Assembly (NCBI GenBank): GCA_944470555.2 | Contig: OX104127.1 | Coordinates: 154,147,776 to 154,211,775 of the forward strand | Length of the DNA: 64,000 bases | Origin: Heterobilharzia americana | Lineage: Eukaryota; Platyhelminthes; Trematoda; Strigeidida; Schistosomatidae | Direction: 5' to 3' | Part shown: positions 35,956 to 47,199 of the stretch, piece after piece | How positions within the stretch are numbered: the first letter of the stretch is position 1 | Layout: each line of letters starts with the position of its first letter | Notes under the pieces: model-generated | The model's database searches: none | Told to the model about the DNA's origin: nothing | The model's input: the letters and a program-made list of their open reading frames with translations, nothing else | Program-made: the position numbers and the translations under genes

Positions 35956-36132
35956 CGGTTGACCTGCTACAAAAAATGCTTCATCTTGATCCAGATCGGC
36001 GATTAACAGCTGCTCAAGCACTGGCTCATCGTTATTTCGCTACATATCATGATGAATCTGATGAACCGGTTGCAGAGAAGTTTGATGATCCATTTCAAGA
36101 CGATAGTAATGTGTCATTGGATCAACTCAAAG
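35956..36132 (+). CDS. p38: p38-type MAP kinase, C-lobe and docking-motif exon
   Basis: The acceptor is TTCTGACAG and the donor AAAG before GTATTT. Two leading bases complete a split Ala codon; the exon ends one base into the next codon. It reads VDLLQKMLHLDPDRRLTAA then QALAHRYFATYHD, the last C-lobe helices (subdomain XI, with the conserved Arg in DPDRRLTA). Next come ESDEPVAEKFDDPFQDDS, the acidic common-docking region that binds MAP2Ks, phosphatases and substrates. Human p38 has the very similar DPDDEPVADPYDQSF. The exon stops at LDQLK, where human p38 also has an exon junction. The final segment (human SLTYDEV onward) should be in a further exon to the right and was not found. Strong match in sequence, strand and phase logic with 3580-3731. 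Confidence 0.93.
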
Positions 36133-36239
36133 GTATTTTATTTTCCATTGTCTTTTTTCACATGCATCCAAATTTAGAATACTCATAGAATTTCATTACT
36201 ACTAAGAATGAAATCTCATAAGTGTCCGACGTTTGATTT

Positions 36240-36785
36240 TTCGTGGTGCATATTTTCTCTCAGAAATTTGACAGCAGATAAAATCGACGGAGAATCTCAT
36301 GCACAAATGCATTGCTTCAAGTTGCCATACTTCACAATAGTACACAAAGAACAGGTGGGTAGAAAAAGAGTGATATCGAAGTAGATAAAGTAGTGTGAGG
36401 GAATAAATTGTTTGAAGATATTGGGTTGTGCAAATATTGAGGCTTTAGAAGGTATCAAATAGTGAATACTTCTGCACCATTGTGACCGGTTTCCAGCCAA
36501 GTCATCAAGAGTTAGTCCTCAACCACTCACTCCTTTTGTCTTGGAGATTCCAGCCAGATAGTCTACACATCCCCACAGGGCTCAGACCAACAGTCAGGAA
36601 CTTCATCGATTGGTACCAGATCTTGGTCTGGCCACATTCAGCCTTCTTCCCACATAATCCAGCTTCCTCTGATATGGGACGTCGATGTAGGCGGTGGCTC
36701 AATATGTGCAGTAGATTTCCTAGCCATCTCAGTTGATTAAAGTTCACAATGTCATCAATCAACTTGCCTGTCTTGGGATAGTGTT
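36240..36785 (-). pseudogene. 5'-truncated RTE-B LINE fragment
   Basis: On the minus strand: DDIVNFNQLRWLGNLLHI, HRLHRRPIS, CGQTKIWYQSMKFLTVGLS, MCRLSGW (36505-36762), then NRSQWCRSIHYL (36450-36490), the RTE-B C-terminal domain in nearly one frame, followed by a 3' UTR with ATAGTGAAGTATGGCAACTTG. It is less decayed than the other RTE-B pieces. It lies about 110 bases after the kinase exon, in the opposite orientation. Confidence 0.82.
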
Positions 36786-37224
36786 ATATAGTTACTAATA
36801 CTGTTTTTTTTCAGAAATATTGTACTGTTCATTGACATTTTTCATTGTATTGTTATGCAGTTTTATTGCCCATCTTTCTTTTCATAACAGAAGCTGTATG
36901 GAATACGTTGGAGAATTTTGTACCCAATCTGAATTCTCTACACTTATGCACTTCCGATGAAACGAGTACGGCTTGATTACCTTTTTTATACTTAGATGAG
37001 AACATTTTCCATCGGTATATTATGTATGTTTATGCACGTGTACATTTTTACTAACCAATGATTGCCAAATGTCAACTGTCATCTCACATGGCTAACCCCA
37101 ACCAGCCTTTGCTTGTTTTATTTGTAATAAGAAATGAAAATGTTCTCTGTTTCACTGCCATTTCCTAATTTTTTACTAAGACTGCTCTGTACTCAATTTA
37201 CATTGTAAAGACATTTTTTACAAA

Positions 37225-37227
<3 letters not shown>
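36786..37227 (+). other. Spacer downstream of the docking exon
   Basis: Nothing recognised; probably more kinase intron. Confidence 0.4.

Positions 37228-37269
<42 letters not shown>
37228..37269. repeat. AT dinucleotide microsatellite
   Basis: About 21 TA units. Confidence 0.95.
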
Positions 37270-37270
<1 letters not shown>

Positions 37271-38765
37271 TAAGCGCCCATAGTATTTTTTCTCCTCTTA
37301 CCTTTCTGTAATTACCCTTATTGCTAAGGGAGATTTCACACTCTGTAATCGTAACAGTAAAGTAAAACCATGTAAAATTAAGAAACAAAATGATCAATAA
37401 TTCAATCGTGCGATCAGTATGCAATCCTATGGTTTTTTCCCTTCTAAGTTGGTGATTATTTAGTAAGTGAATACAGGAAAACAAACAAAAGAGAAAATAC
37501 TTTCCAATGTTTTTTTTGTATTTCCATCGTTCAGAACGTTTTGTATAACTTCAAGTGAAAATGAGAATTTTTTCTTTCTGCCATTTCTCAATCTTTGATA
37601 TTAATGATAGACATTTCGTACTTGAGTTTCAGATGTTCAAATAATATTAGCGTTTAATAAACTTGGTATTCTGCACATAGGGAAATATTTAGCTATCAGA
37701 CTGTTGGTTATAATTGATTTCAAGTAATCCGTTTGATATTCATGGAATAAAGAAGGTATATTAAAGCGTTTAAATGATTGAATTTTTTAGTTCGCTACAT
37801 ACTATAATGTAGAGCATCTGCTTTTTATCAGCCTATTGATGAATATTTTTATACTTATAGAATGATTGAACCTGTTTCTGACTTAAATTTTAACAAGGTT
37901 GTTTCCTCGATATTATTCTGTGATCTATTTTCGGTCTTTTCGGGTGTAGGTCATAATCAGTTAGCTTTTGAAAAGGTTTCCTGTTCAAAACCACCAAACA
38001 CATACGAATTCGGAAGACAGTAAAAAAAGCTATTGAATTATAAATAAACAAAAATTCTTTATACTGAATGTCAGTTTTTCTGAGTAGCGGAAAATCGAAT
38101 GATTATAGTGGGATCAAGTTTTAACAGTCGTATTGGACTGACGAAACAAGTTTTGGATAGTATGTAGAGGTCGAGTTTGCTTACTTTCAAATAGTTTCAA
38201 TTGTTGCTTCCTATCCCCTGATTATCTACAATACTGCATGTTCCAGATCCATCTTTCAGCGTCTAATCCAGCGTGATTGCTTATGAAGAATTGTTTATGC
38301 AGAAAGTGCCAATGATGTCACCTGGCTTGATGATAAAACATTGAAGAACAAACTTTAAGACTGGGTGAACACTTATCACTCTGATCTTGGACAACAGATA
38401 TCTAATTTCTCACGTCTTTGACCGTTTAAAAGCTGATGCATTTGTCGGTGGATTTTTGTGTTTCAGGCTACAGTCAGTTTTTGTAACGCGTCCACGTTTG
38501 TGATTCGACCCACCCTTGGTACAGAACGCTGCGTTGTTTGTGCAGGTACGACTAGGTGATCGATTTACGTGGTACATTGTCGAAAATTTCAAATTCCTGT
38601 TGATGTAAATCAAGGAAGTTGACGTGAATTGGTTACCACTGTGAGAGATGAGAATTTTACGAATCTAGACGAGAATAAAGGTTCTAAAACTTTTTGTGAA
38701 GTGGTATGATCTACAGTTGAAGAAATGTTAGAGCACTTGATACATGTGCCCGTAACTATCACCCA
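37270..38765. other. Spacer, nothing firmly recognised
   Basis: Open frames on the minus strand at 38410-38613 and from 38610 look transposon-derived because the latter runs into the inverted-repeat arm, but no domain is identifiable. Confidence 0.35.
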
Positions 38766-38945
38766 GTATTCACCCACAAATAAGGGTTTATAATTGACAT
38801 AGATGGGATTCCAAGTTTTGGTTGGTTTCAGGTAGGACTGAATAGATCTAGATCTAGGTACACTGGTTACAGGTATGGCCGTTTCAACAATCTTGTTATC
38901 TAAACCATACCAGTTAATGATTAATTGACTGGGCTTACTATGTTT
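38766..38945. repeat. Large inverted repeat, left arm
   Basis: Reverse complement of 39945-40134 at roughly 90 percent identity by eye. Shared landmarks include AACTGGTATGGTTTAGATAA, GTACCTAGATCTAG and TGTCAATTATAAA. The arm is open on the minus strand (VETAIPVTSVPRSRSIQSYL), and the right arm encodes the same peptide start on the + strand. Confidence 0.85.
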
Positions 38946-39149
38946 GTTCTTCAAATCAACACCCAATAGAAATGACGCAATACCTATACGAGAGATATGG
39001 AAAATTTTACAACCAATAAAAAATCATGTGACGTGACATAACTGTAAAAATCAAATGTCGAAAGTTGTGTCATTACATTGATATGATTATGAGCAATAGT
39101 TTATGCTCGAAACGTCATCAAGTAAATAATACAATATCACTGTGTGTTA

Positions 39150-39290
39150 CAAATCTAATATGGAATTCTGACATCAAACTTTAGAAACTACTACTCAAAC
39201 CAGGCAACTATCGTTTCAAACGCCAGAGCTTTAACCACTAGGTCTTCTAATGAGGTAAGAAAATCAACTATTGTGCCACGTGTATCAGCT
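39150..39290 (-). mobile_element. Decayed tRNA-derived SINE between the inverted-repeat arms
   Basis: Minus strand: AGACCTAGTGGTTAAAGC (A-box region, 39229-39246), TGGCGTTTGAAACGATAG, then CCTGGTTTGAGTAG (B-box region). The spacing and wording parallel the family-1 SINE at 19189, including the GGCGTTTGA link. No intact hammerhead follows. Confidence 0.5.
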
Positions 39291-39944
39291 ACTATTCATT
39301 GATACTCCTAATTTCTCATCATAATCCTGGGTTTTATTTACCTAACTCTATTGGCCTATGGGTTTCTGAGTGGATGGATATCATTGATGTTACCTGAAGA
39401 TTCATCATGTTTTAATTTGCTTGGTGGTGGCTATCAATGGAATTCAGGACGTGCAATTCATCTTTTTCGAAGCTACGGGAATGCTAGCTGAGGCATTACA
39501 GATTAGCCGTCTGGTTAGTGAATATTCGCTGGTCGATAATGCGATGAAGTTCACTGTGCTGATAGAATTCGACTGGTGTATTTTATAATGTGAATCGCAA
39601 ACTTAGTGATTTCTTGGTTGGATGAAATCATCAGATGACCTTGAGCCAAAGTTTGAGAATCGCATTCGCAAACACTGGGGCTCTTTAAGGTTTCAATTAT
39701 TTTCGTGACTGAAGTAAAATTTTCAGTATCACTTCTTAGATAGTCATGTTAAACACCGTGAGTACAAAAAGTCTGGTCTTGAAATTCGCACTTAATTTTT
39801 GTGTGAAACCCTTTCAGCAACAATCTTTTGTATTTTTCGGATTAGACACTTGGTTGATGCAATCAGCAGAAATGATGTGGAGAATATGAAGTCAGCTAGA
39901 GCAGTATATGTTTTGGTGTTTTAATACATTTAACGGAAGAGGCA

Positions 39945-40134
39945 AAACATAGTAAGTTCAGTCACTTAGTCTTTAACTGGTATGGTTTAGATAATAAGAT
40001 TGTTGAAACGGCCATACCTGTAACCAGTGTACCTAGATCTAGAGAAAGGAACCGCTATTCAGTCCTACCTGAAACCAACCAAAACTTGGAATCCCATCTA
40101 TGTCAATTATAAATCCTTATTTGTGGGTGAATAC
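39945..40134. repeat. Large inverted repeat, right arm
   Basis: Partner of 38766-38945, separated by about 1.0 kb. Homology ends at GGGTGAATAC. It carries small differences, for example AGAGAAAGGAACCG in place of a shorter left-arm segment, so it is not a recent perfect copy. Confidence 0.85.
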
Positions 40135-40234
40135 CGAATTCGAATAAACAAATCTAATATGGAATTAGATTGTATTACAGTGCTTATATTTTGCACCTAT
40201 ATTTGATGTTAGAAGTCAGTGGATAGAAAACCAT

Positions 40235-40360
40235 GGAACTAAGTCTCCTGCTTCTTGACAGTCATCAGCAGGACATTTCTGCTATGATGTAGAAAACGCG
40301 GTTCACTCATTGATTTGAACCTGGTCTCTGACTTAAGCACTAAGCGATTTAGGTTTAAAT
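40235..40360 (-). repeat. Possible degraded family-1 SINE
   Basis: Minus strand: CGCTTAGTGCTTAAGTCAG (weak A box), GACCAGGTTCAAATCAATG (good B box, 40312-40322) and GTCCTGCTGATGACTGTC, which has a hammerhead-like CTGATGA but no clear GAAA partner. Confidence 0.35.
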
Positions 40361-41139
40361 GAACAGGGAATACCACTTTGCACACGGTTGTAGGTGCACC
40401 TTGCTAACGACTATCATGAAGCTTAGGTCTTTCTTCCGATTGATTACTAATATCTAATTTTGAAAAGTGTTGCATAGTAATTCGTTAAAATACAGTAACG
40501 GGATGTGTGTACAATTTGGTTTTCTTTTTATACATTCAGTTACTTCATTTTTGTGAATTATGAAATGTTATCATTTAATTTAGTTTTATGTATGTACGAC
40601 TTGGGTCACATATAACAAGAACAGTGAGCATCTATCTTATCTTCTATTGAATGGAGGTTGGGAACGATAATCAAGTGACTATTCCTTGGTTGAGTTGTGT
40701 TTATGAGAAGTCATAGCTGCATGTGGAAATAAATGAGTGACTTTCAAAGCTATCCTAGCAACAACTGAAATGACCAATCAGGCTTCTCTATTATTTGAAA
40801 ATCTGCCTTTCCAGCCTAAATGAAGAGACCAAACTGGTTGTTTTGATCGTTGCTAGGGTGGCCTTTGCAATCGCCCGAAATAATCACGTGCCCAGTTAGC
40901 CTCATATGCGAATTAGAAGTCCCGTTTATTATCCTCCTGAGCTACAAATATTCTCCATCATCTGAGAAAGTCACATGTTCAGAACATGCTAGTAGGAGTT
41001 AAAACAAGCAGTCATGCATGTCTTTTTGTTCTGAGACTGACTTTTGATCGTCGGGTTGGGTCTACTTTATGGAATTATCAGTTGGGAACCGGCAACCTTC
41101 AGAAGTACGTTCACATCTAGAATACCGTATGCAAAAATA
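40361..41139. other. Spacer, nothing recognised
   Basis: No exon or element recognised. Confidence 0.4.
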
Positions 41140-41800
41140 TATTAGATAAAGTTGATGGTTCGCCCCTTGGTCTCTCCGTTTTGAACCAGCAGTGAGGTTA
41201 GGCAGGGCTGTTCGGATTCTCCGTTTTTTAATTTTTCTCATCGATGAATTCTTTTGAAGGCTCAGGAGATGCCCTTGTCGATATAGGCCTACAACCAAGC
41301 AAAGGACTTCACCTTGAATATGAAGGTAGTGGTTTATTGTGACAACTTACAGGCTACTCAAATGGCATCCAATCAGTTGGGGATCAGTGTCCGTAAGTAC
41401 GATACATGTATAGAACTGTCGAGGTACGAAGCCGTATAACAAGGTTTGGAGAATCCTGTACCAGTGAACTGTTGGAAGCGTTCGAAAAGTTTGAACATTT
41501 AAGTATTTGTGTGGGTTCCACGGATAAGATTTATAGCCGTCTATTGAAATCCGTTAAACATCGGGTGTGGGAGACTGCTGTACGCTTGTGAAACCTAGCC
41601 TTCTGAAGCTGATGATATCCAGCCTGTCTGTGTTTTCATTCAGCATCATTAGAGAAAAGGATTTCCAGAATTCCATTTAAACGCCATTTATTTAATGCTA
41701 ATGTTCAGCATCGTAGACTTGATAAAGATTGTCATCGATTGATAAGTGTCATCTTGAACCACCGGTTTTAGTAACTTGAAAGCTATACAGGTACTGTCGC
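41140..41800 (+). pseudogene. Decayed RTE-like reverse transcriptase fragment
   Basis: Pieces in several frames: SSEVRQGCSDSPFFNF near 41190 (RT motif B), HLEYEGSG near 41310 (motif C region, the DD lost), NQLGISVRKYD near 41370, FEHLSICVGSTDKIYSRLL near 41490-41540 (the YLGSCVG-type block) and LLYACET near 41575. The GSTD block resembles a third RTE lineage rather than RTE-A or RTE-B, but decay makes lineage uncertain. Confidence 0.6.
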
Positions 41801-42321
41801 GTTAATTTTTATATTGTTTCCTGTTTGCTAACCTTCAGACCAGATGGAAGTGGTGAATAGGTGACTAGTGCATATTATAGTAGTATGGGACTGAAGATAG
41901 TTGTCCTGGGTTAATATTTTCCAGGATTTCGTAATTTAGCATTCGAAAATTTGTGCAACTCGGTTTGAAGTATCTTCGGATACGGTTTATAATCCATATT
42001 AGTGACAATCATGCTGGGGCTTTTTAGTTCCACTTATTTATTGTGGGTCTCTTCGTGATATCCGTTCTCATTGGAAATAAATAACATTATTAACCGACTC
42101 TAGTTACTCAGGGAAATTTTCTTTCAGTGGAGTTTAGGTTGCAGATGTATTATACAGGTAATACAAATTATTTGTTCTGGAGGCTACTAAAACTGCAAAC
42201 TTTATTGCTATTCTGAACAGTAGTTAAGCTAACAGACCTAAATTGACTTCTAAACTTTGTAACAGGTTTAAAGGAGCATTAGTAAATAAGTAAGTAAATG
42301 TGGTACAATTTTAGCATGCAG
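41801..42321. other. Spacer, nothing recognised
   Basis: No element recognised. Confidence 0.4.
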
Positions 42322-42597
42322 TCAAAGACAACGGATAGAAAAAAGGACAACGAAGTATTTGAAACAATCAGTCCTTTTTATGAATTTGGATAATGTGATT
42401 AAAAGACGTAGTCTATCTGAAAAATATGATGTATTTGTACCATACATTTCGAACAGTCTGATCACACATTTGCTTGTTAAGGCATCTTGTATGAAAAATG
42501 TAATTGGAAGTGAGTATATATACGAGTGTAATAGTAATCAGAAAGATAATGAAGGGAGAATAAGAAGTTTTGAAATCAACCTTCGTAATGGCATAAG
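42322..42597 (+). CDS. Candidate host exon, unknown protein
   Basis: A 276-base stretch runs from an AG acceptor (TTTTAGCATGCAG) to a strong donor (ATAAG before GTAAGC). It is open in one frame throughout: one leading base, 91 codons, two trailing bases. The predicted peptide is basic and mixed, with KRRSLSEKYDVFVPYIS and FEINLRNGIR. I do not recognise it, and it matches no transposon family in the window. A stretch this long can be open by chance in AT-rich DNA, and the polypyrimidine tract is weak. The fit between splice signals and frame ends is the main support. Confidence 0.3.
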
Positions 42598-43049
42598 GTA
42601 AGCATCACCATGGTAGGTTAGGCGTAGAGAAAAACTGTATTTGAACTCAAGGGAGGCTTGAATTAATGTGTGGTTAGCGCCCCAACAAATATAAATGTAG
42701 ACTCTTGACAGTTGTTATACATTACTGTATAGGGTGTTTTAATGTTTATCCCGTGACTTTCATCAAAAATGTGATTTGCTTTGTCTGCCACCCGCTCTTA
42801 TCTATCTTGTAAGTTCAGTCAATCTCGTAGCCATTTTGGTACATGATCCAGCACCCTCAACTGCGTATCTCGATCAGTCCTCTTTATGTATGTGTCCATA
42901 CACAAGTGTAAACTGGCGCACGCACTGGTATGTGAAACAATATTTTAAACTGATGAGGTGAGGAGTGTGTTTGGTTTCCTATGGTGCGTTAGCCTAGTTG
43001 CATAATTTTCCACTGATAATGGACCGTAGTCTTTATTTTAAAATGAAAC
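42598..43049. other. Spacer, nothing recognised
   Basis: No element recognised. Confidence 0.35.
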
Positions 43050-44400
43050 TAGCAGATTCCTTTCTGTAAGACAGTGTGAGATAAACTCTTTCCTTCGGTA
43101 CTGAATACAGAGTGGGTATCAACATCAACTGGTTTCTGTAATAGCTTGTGAACTTCAATAGTTATCCATTTTGCATTAATGTTACAACTAACATCTTGTG
43201 ATCTCCACCGAGTCTTCTGTACAAATACGATGAGTCCCTTTGAATAAGCATTTCACCAAAATTCGCTTACATTGAGTTGTACAAAAGCCACAGAGACTTA
43301 AATACTGCACTATTCAATTGGGTTTTTCTGTTAACAGATCATTTCATTGAACCATCTTTTATACAACTCAGGAGTATATCCAAGCATGGTGGACGGTTAT
43401 CTTTCACTTTTTCGTAGGTTAAGGGCATATTATCTTATACAGTGTCAAGTTTTTCGAGCAAGTATGTTGCCTTTTTGTGCTTGTCATATATCACAGTTAT
43501 ATAATCAGCATATCTCTTAAGAACAGTAACTTTAATGATGAGATCGCCAGTCAAGCTTTCAATATTTGACATGTACATACCAACTAACGGTCGTTCTAGT
43601 GGACGTCCTATTAGCAAGCCATCTATTTGTTGAAACTGTTCGTCTTCAAATGTCAAGTAAACTTTTACAGTACACAACAGAAGTAGCTTTTCGAAACAAG
43701 TCAAAGGCATAAGGAAAGAGAGATTACTCGAAGATATATAGTTACAAATAATATCAATGGTTTCAGTCAGGGTCACGTTGGTAAATAAGGAGTAGATATC
43801 AAAACAATACAATTTTTTTGTTTCTGATAACAATGTCACTACAATAATCAACAACTTCAAGTGTATCTTTCGAATAGAAACTACATAATTAATTTTGAGT
43901 GGGAGTTAGACTTTTGCTCACCATTCCAACAATCCTTGTGCAGGTGAACGACAAATGGACAGCATGGGGCGTAAAAGGTTGTTAGTTCTACGAATTTCAG
44001 CCAGTTCATACAATTAGGGTAACTCACGACACATGGGTTTAAGAGAAGCGAAATCTACCTTACTGATGACATTCATGTTCATAATTTTCACTTGATTAAA
44101 TGTTACTTTCCATTCTAGTTTTCTAAGATCATACGGCGTAACACCAGCCATAAATCAACTTCCATCACCAGGGGTGCACAACAATATATTCCTGTTATAA
44201 CATTTATTCATCACGATCACATCCAACTCCTTGTTGGATTTTTGAATGATTACATCAGATCTGTTTTGAAGCTCTTTTAGGGATTTAAAATGTTCTGAAG
44301 TTAGAATGGTTCTTTGCCTTAGACTCGAACTATGGAATTGGTGGGTAATGTCCACTAGTTTAGCCTTCCACCAACTCTGATTATATGAGGACATAAGAAC
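43050..44400 (-). pseudogene. Penelope-like element remnant (PLE-1)
   Basis: Reverse transcriptase of Penelope type on the minus strand. In order: SLKELQNRSDVIIQKSNKE (44155-44394, the N-terminal block), ELAEIRRTNNLLRPMLSIC near 43980 (the LRPI block), KLYCFDIYSLFTNVTLTET (43750-43810, motif A) and QQIDGLLIGRPLERPLVG (43570-43640, the DGVAMGSPLGP block, degraded), then VLKRYADYITVIYD (motif C, normally YVDD). Penelope elements normally end with a GIY-YIG endonuclease; I see none below 43435, so it is probably 3'-incomplete. Stops separate the pieces. Confidence 0.82.
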
Positions 44401-45754
44401 AGGGAGAAATAACTGATCATGAAGACTGTCAAACCCGAAATTTTGGTGTAGGGAAGTGAAAAATCGAATTCAGGGGAATTACCTTCTTTTCATTAATCAG
44501 AAATCCAACAGAGGATAAATTAGTGACATATTTATCTGGATTGATTACGAATGAGCTAAAATGGGTTTAATCATTACGGAATTTCTTCAGCTTTCGTCTT
44601 GTTCTCATCTTTAATTTAATGATTACAGGATTACAAAAGTTGATGAACATGATATGAAAAGATTAGCGAAACACAAGACAGCGGATTTGAAGCATGAACG
44701 TGAGGTTGGATCAATCCATTTGTTTTCTCATTGCAATTTAGTGAGTCGAATGAGGTTTGAAATGTTAGTTTACAGTCTACTGAGTCACAAAGTTGTATGG
44801 GTCTATCTGGTAAATATGTGACTGAAAATGTAAGGCTTGAAAACAAAGTAATGAACAGTAGTATAAAGCATTCGAATATCATAGCTGCACAGTTTTCGTG
44901 CTAGATTAAGAAGGTCAATTTGCCAGTAAATAGTAGTCGAAACTCGTGTGTAAAGAAACTGATCACTAGCCCTACTATACTAGCATTAGTGGCATTTAAT
45001 TTTCTGAAACCTGTTAACCATTATTCTTGCATTTCAGTTAATAGGAAAACAAAAATAAATGAAAGTTTGCTCACCATGTGATAAAGAATTAACCAAGTCT
45101 TTTAAGATATGTAACGTTTTCGAGACAACAGAATCAATAATGTAGAATGTGGGCGGAGAAATGATTTCAATCTACTAATTAACTAGATGACAAAGTTTCT
45201 AAAAACATACCTAAATACCATGTGGAACACTGATTAGTTAAAAAATGCAGATCTCTTTTACATGCAGTCAAATACAGAATTGAGGATACAGTAAGTAATC
45301 CACGGTTAATTTCATTATCTATACTTTGAGCTGAAAGCAGTTTCATTACTAGAGCATCTTCAGCAATATCACAGTAAAGTCGCTTAAGGTTGATGTTATT
45401 GATATCATAACTCACATAACTCGTTGGTCTTTGGTCTTGAATTTGACGACGCAAACACCTTAAGGTAGTTATGGTATAGTTGAGAAGGTCACCAGTTTAT
45501 TGACAGAAGATAGTGACTTCAGCTGAGTGGCTCAAGTGATCATAGGGACCAGTGACTGTGAAGTCAATATCGAAAACAGCACTAGCATTGACACCTAGGT
45601 TGTCCTATCAGAACGAACTATTTCTAGGAAAAATTTAGAAACTTCACGCCACAGCAGTGAGACACAACTGGCATTAGGAGTATCAACAACTGTCAGAACA
45701 CAATAGGAAGTTGCATATATCGTATTTCACGTAATAATATGGAGAAGTGATAAG
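44401..45754. other. Spacer, nothing firmly recognised
   Basis: Open frames at 44631-44882 and 45179-45454 (minus) have no motif I can name. Confidence 0.4.
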
Positions 45755-46140
45755 TTGGAAGTTTCAGGTCCATTAGAGTGGCGTGAAAATGACTTCGAGC
45801 TGTTTGGATCAGCATTTCAGACTCGCCTACTATGGACTTCAGTTCAGGTCCATTTGAAAATATTTATCGATTCGGGAAAGAAGTTGAGTAACTGTCTAAC
45901 TTCTGATCAAGGACTCAAAAAAGTATTGTCAAGAATTTTTGAATATAGGGATTTTGCTAAGTTGAGAATAAGAATAACCGGATTTGGTGACCCTATTGCC
46001 GACTGGTTGATGAGTTTCAAATATTTTTGTGTCAGACTTCTTTCTGAAGCACAGACTGACTGTTTGGATACAGTATCTTACATAAGTGGAGCACAGCGTC
46101 CTATACCCTATTTATAGGACACTTCTAAGGCTTTTCTAAG
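45755..46140 (+). pseudogene. CR1/Jockey-like reverse transcriptase fragment
   Basis: The open frame 45755-46117 reads EYRDFAKLRIRITGFGDPI then ADWLMSF and SYISGAQRPIPYL. In CR1 and Jockey LINEs the equivalent order is YLDFSKAFD, GI.G.LL.WI..FL and SGVPQGSVLGPLLF. Positions and order fit, but motif A has lost its AFD part and the QG of motif B has changed to QR. It faces the minus-strand fragment at 46560. Confidence 0.55.
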
Positions 46141-46559
46141 TGAACATAAGATACGATATTTTGCAGCCACGTAACATTGATCTAGCACTTTCAAATTTTG
46201 ATTTGCGATATTTCCTGTTTGATTATTTCAGAATATCACTTTAAGGTAATCTGTTCACCTAACAGTTATTAGAATCTGCATTACCAAGTTGAATTACTGC
46301 ACTTCCTCTGAAGTTGAACTTGGATCAGTTCATCAGGATCAGAGTGAGGCACAGTCAAATCCTCTTCATTAAGATCTACACAAGGTCTTCACATCAGGAA
46401 ACAGCGGAGACAAACACGCGAGTGTCTTCATTGACTATGTACAGAGTAAAAGAATACGAGTGAGCTTGAAGTAATTACCTGAATAAGGTCACCATTCATT
46501 ACTTTTTACTGGAATGCACAAGTAGAGTATTATTTCACCTATGCCTGTGCCCATCTAAT
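46141..46559. other. Spacer between two LINE fragments
   Basis: Nothing recognised. Confidence 0.35.
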
Positions 46560-47130
46560 CAACTTGTAAATCATCCGTACATATTATCACCAATATTGAA
46601 TACAGTCATCTGAACTAGATTGATATGACATATCTTATTTAAAGTCCTGCTATAATCAGCAAACATCAAGACCATGGGCGGTTTCATGTCGTGAGCCTGT
46701 ATACACTCCTCTCTTGTTATGAGGTGGTTCGTTAAATAAGAATCTGCCACTTGACAGCCATTTTGTTGCCGTGTCAATACAGAATTTACTCCGACATGAC
46801 TTAAAAAATTAATCCTGAATAATTTTCCTGAAAATCTTCATGACTATATTAGTCACATTAACGGGTTCGTAATTAGTTACCAGCTGCCCAGTGTCTCAAT
46901 CAGAATCAGAACAAACGACGGTCTCCTCCCAATTCCCTGAAAAGCCTGACTGAACCAATTACATTTTGAAAAGCACTTTCAGTGAACCGTGAGTAATACA
47001 GGCGACGTATGTCACTGAATTTTCTTAACGAAATACCATATTTTCGGGTGCGAAATACTGGGCATAGTATAACTTTCCAGATGAGCCAGCCAAAATTGAT
47101 GGCTGGTGGGCTTAAAGGTAATTAAGGAAA
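46560..47130 (-). pseudogene. CR1/Jockey-like reverse transcriptase fragment
   Basis: Minus strand: NWEETVVCSDSD (near 46920), LVTNYEPVNVTNIVMKIF then RKIIQD (46820-46890, the NYRPVSLTSI.MKI.E.II block), SYLTNHLITREECIQAHDM (46690-46750) and VLMFADYSRTLNKICHINL (46620-46670, motif A, normally VDFSKAFDKV.H). Unlike the RTE copies it has the CR1/Jockey wording. Stops and a frame change make it a relic. Confidence 0.75.
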
Positions 47131-47199
47131 GACCGATGGTATTTACGGATATAAAATTGGTCGTAGTGGGATATTCGGCTTATCTAGTTTTGGTCTACT

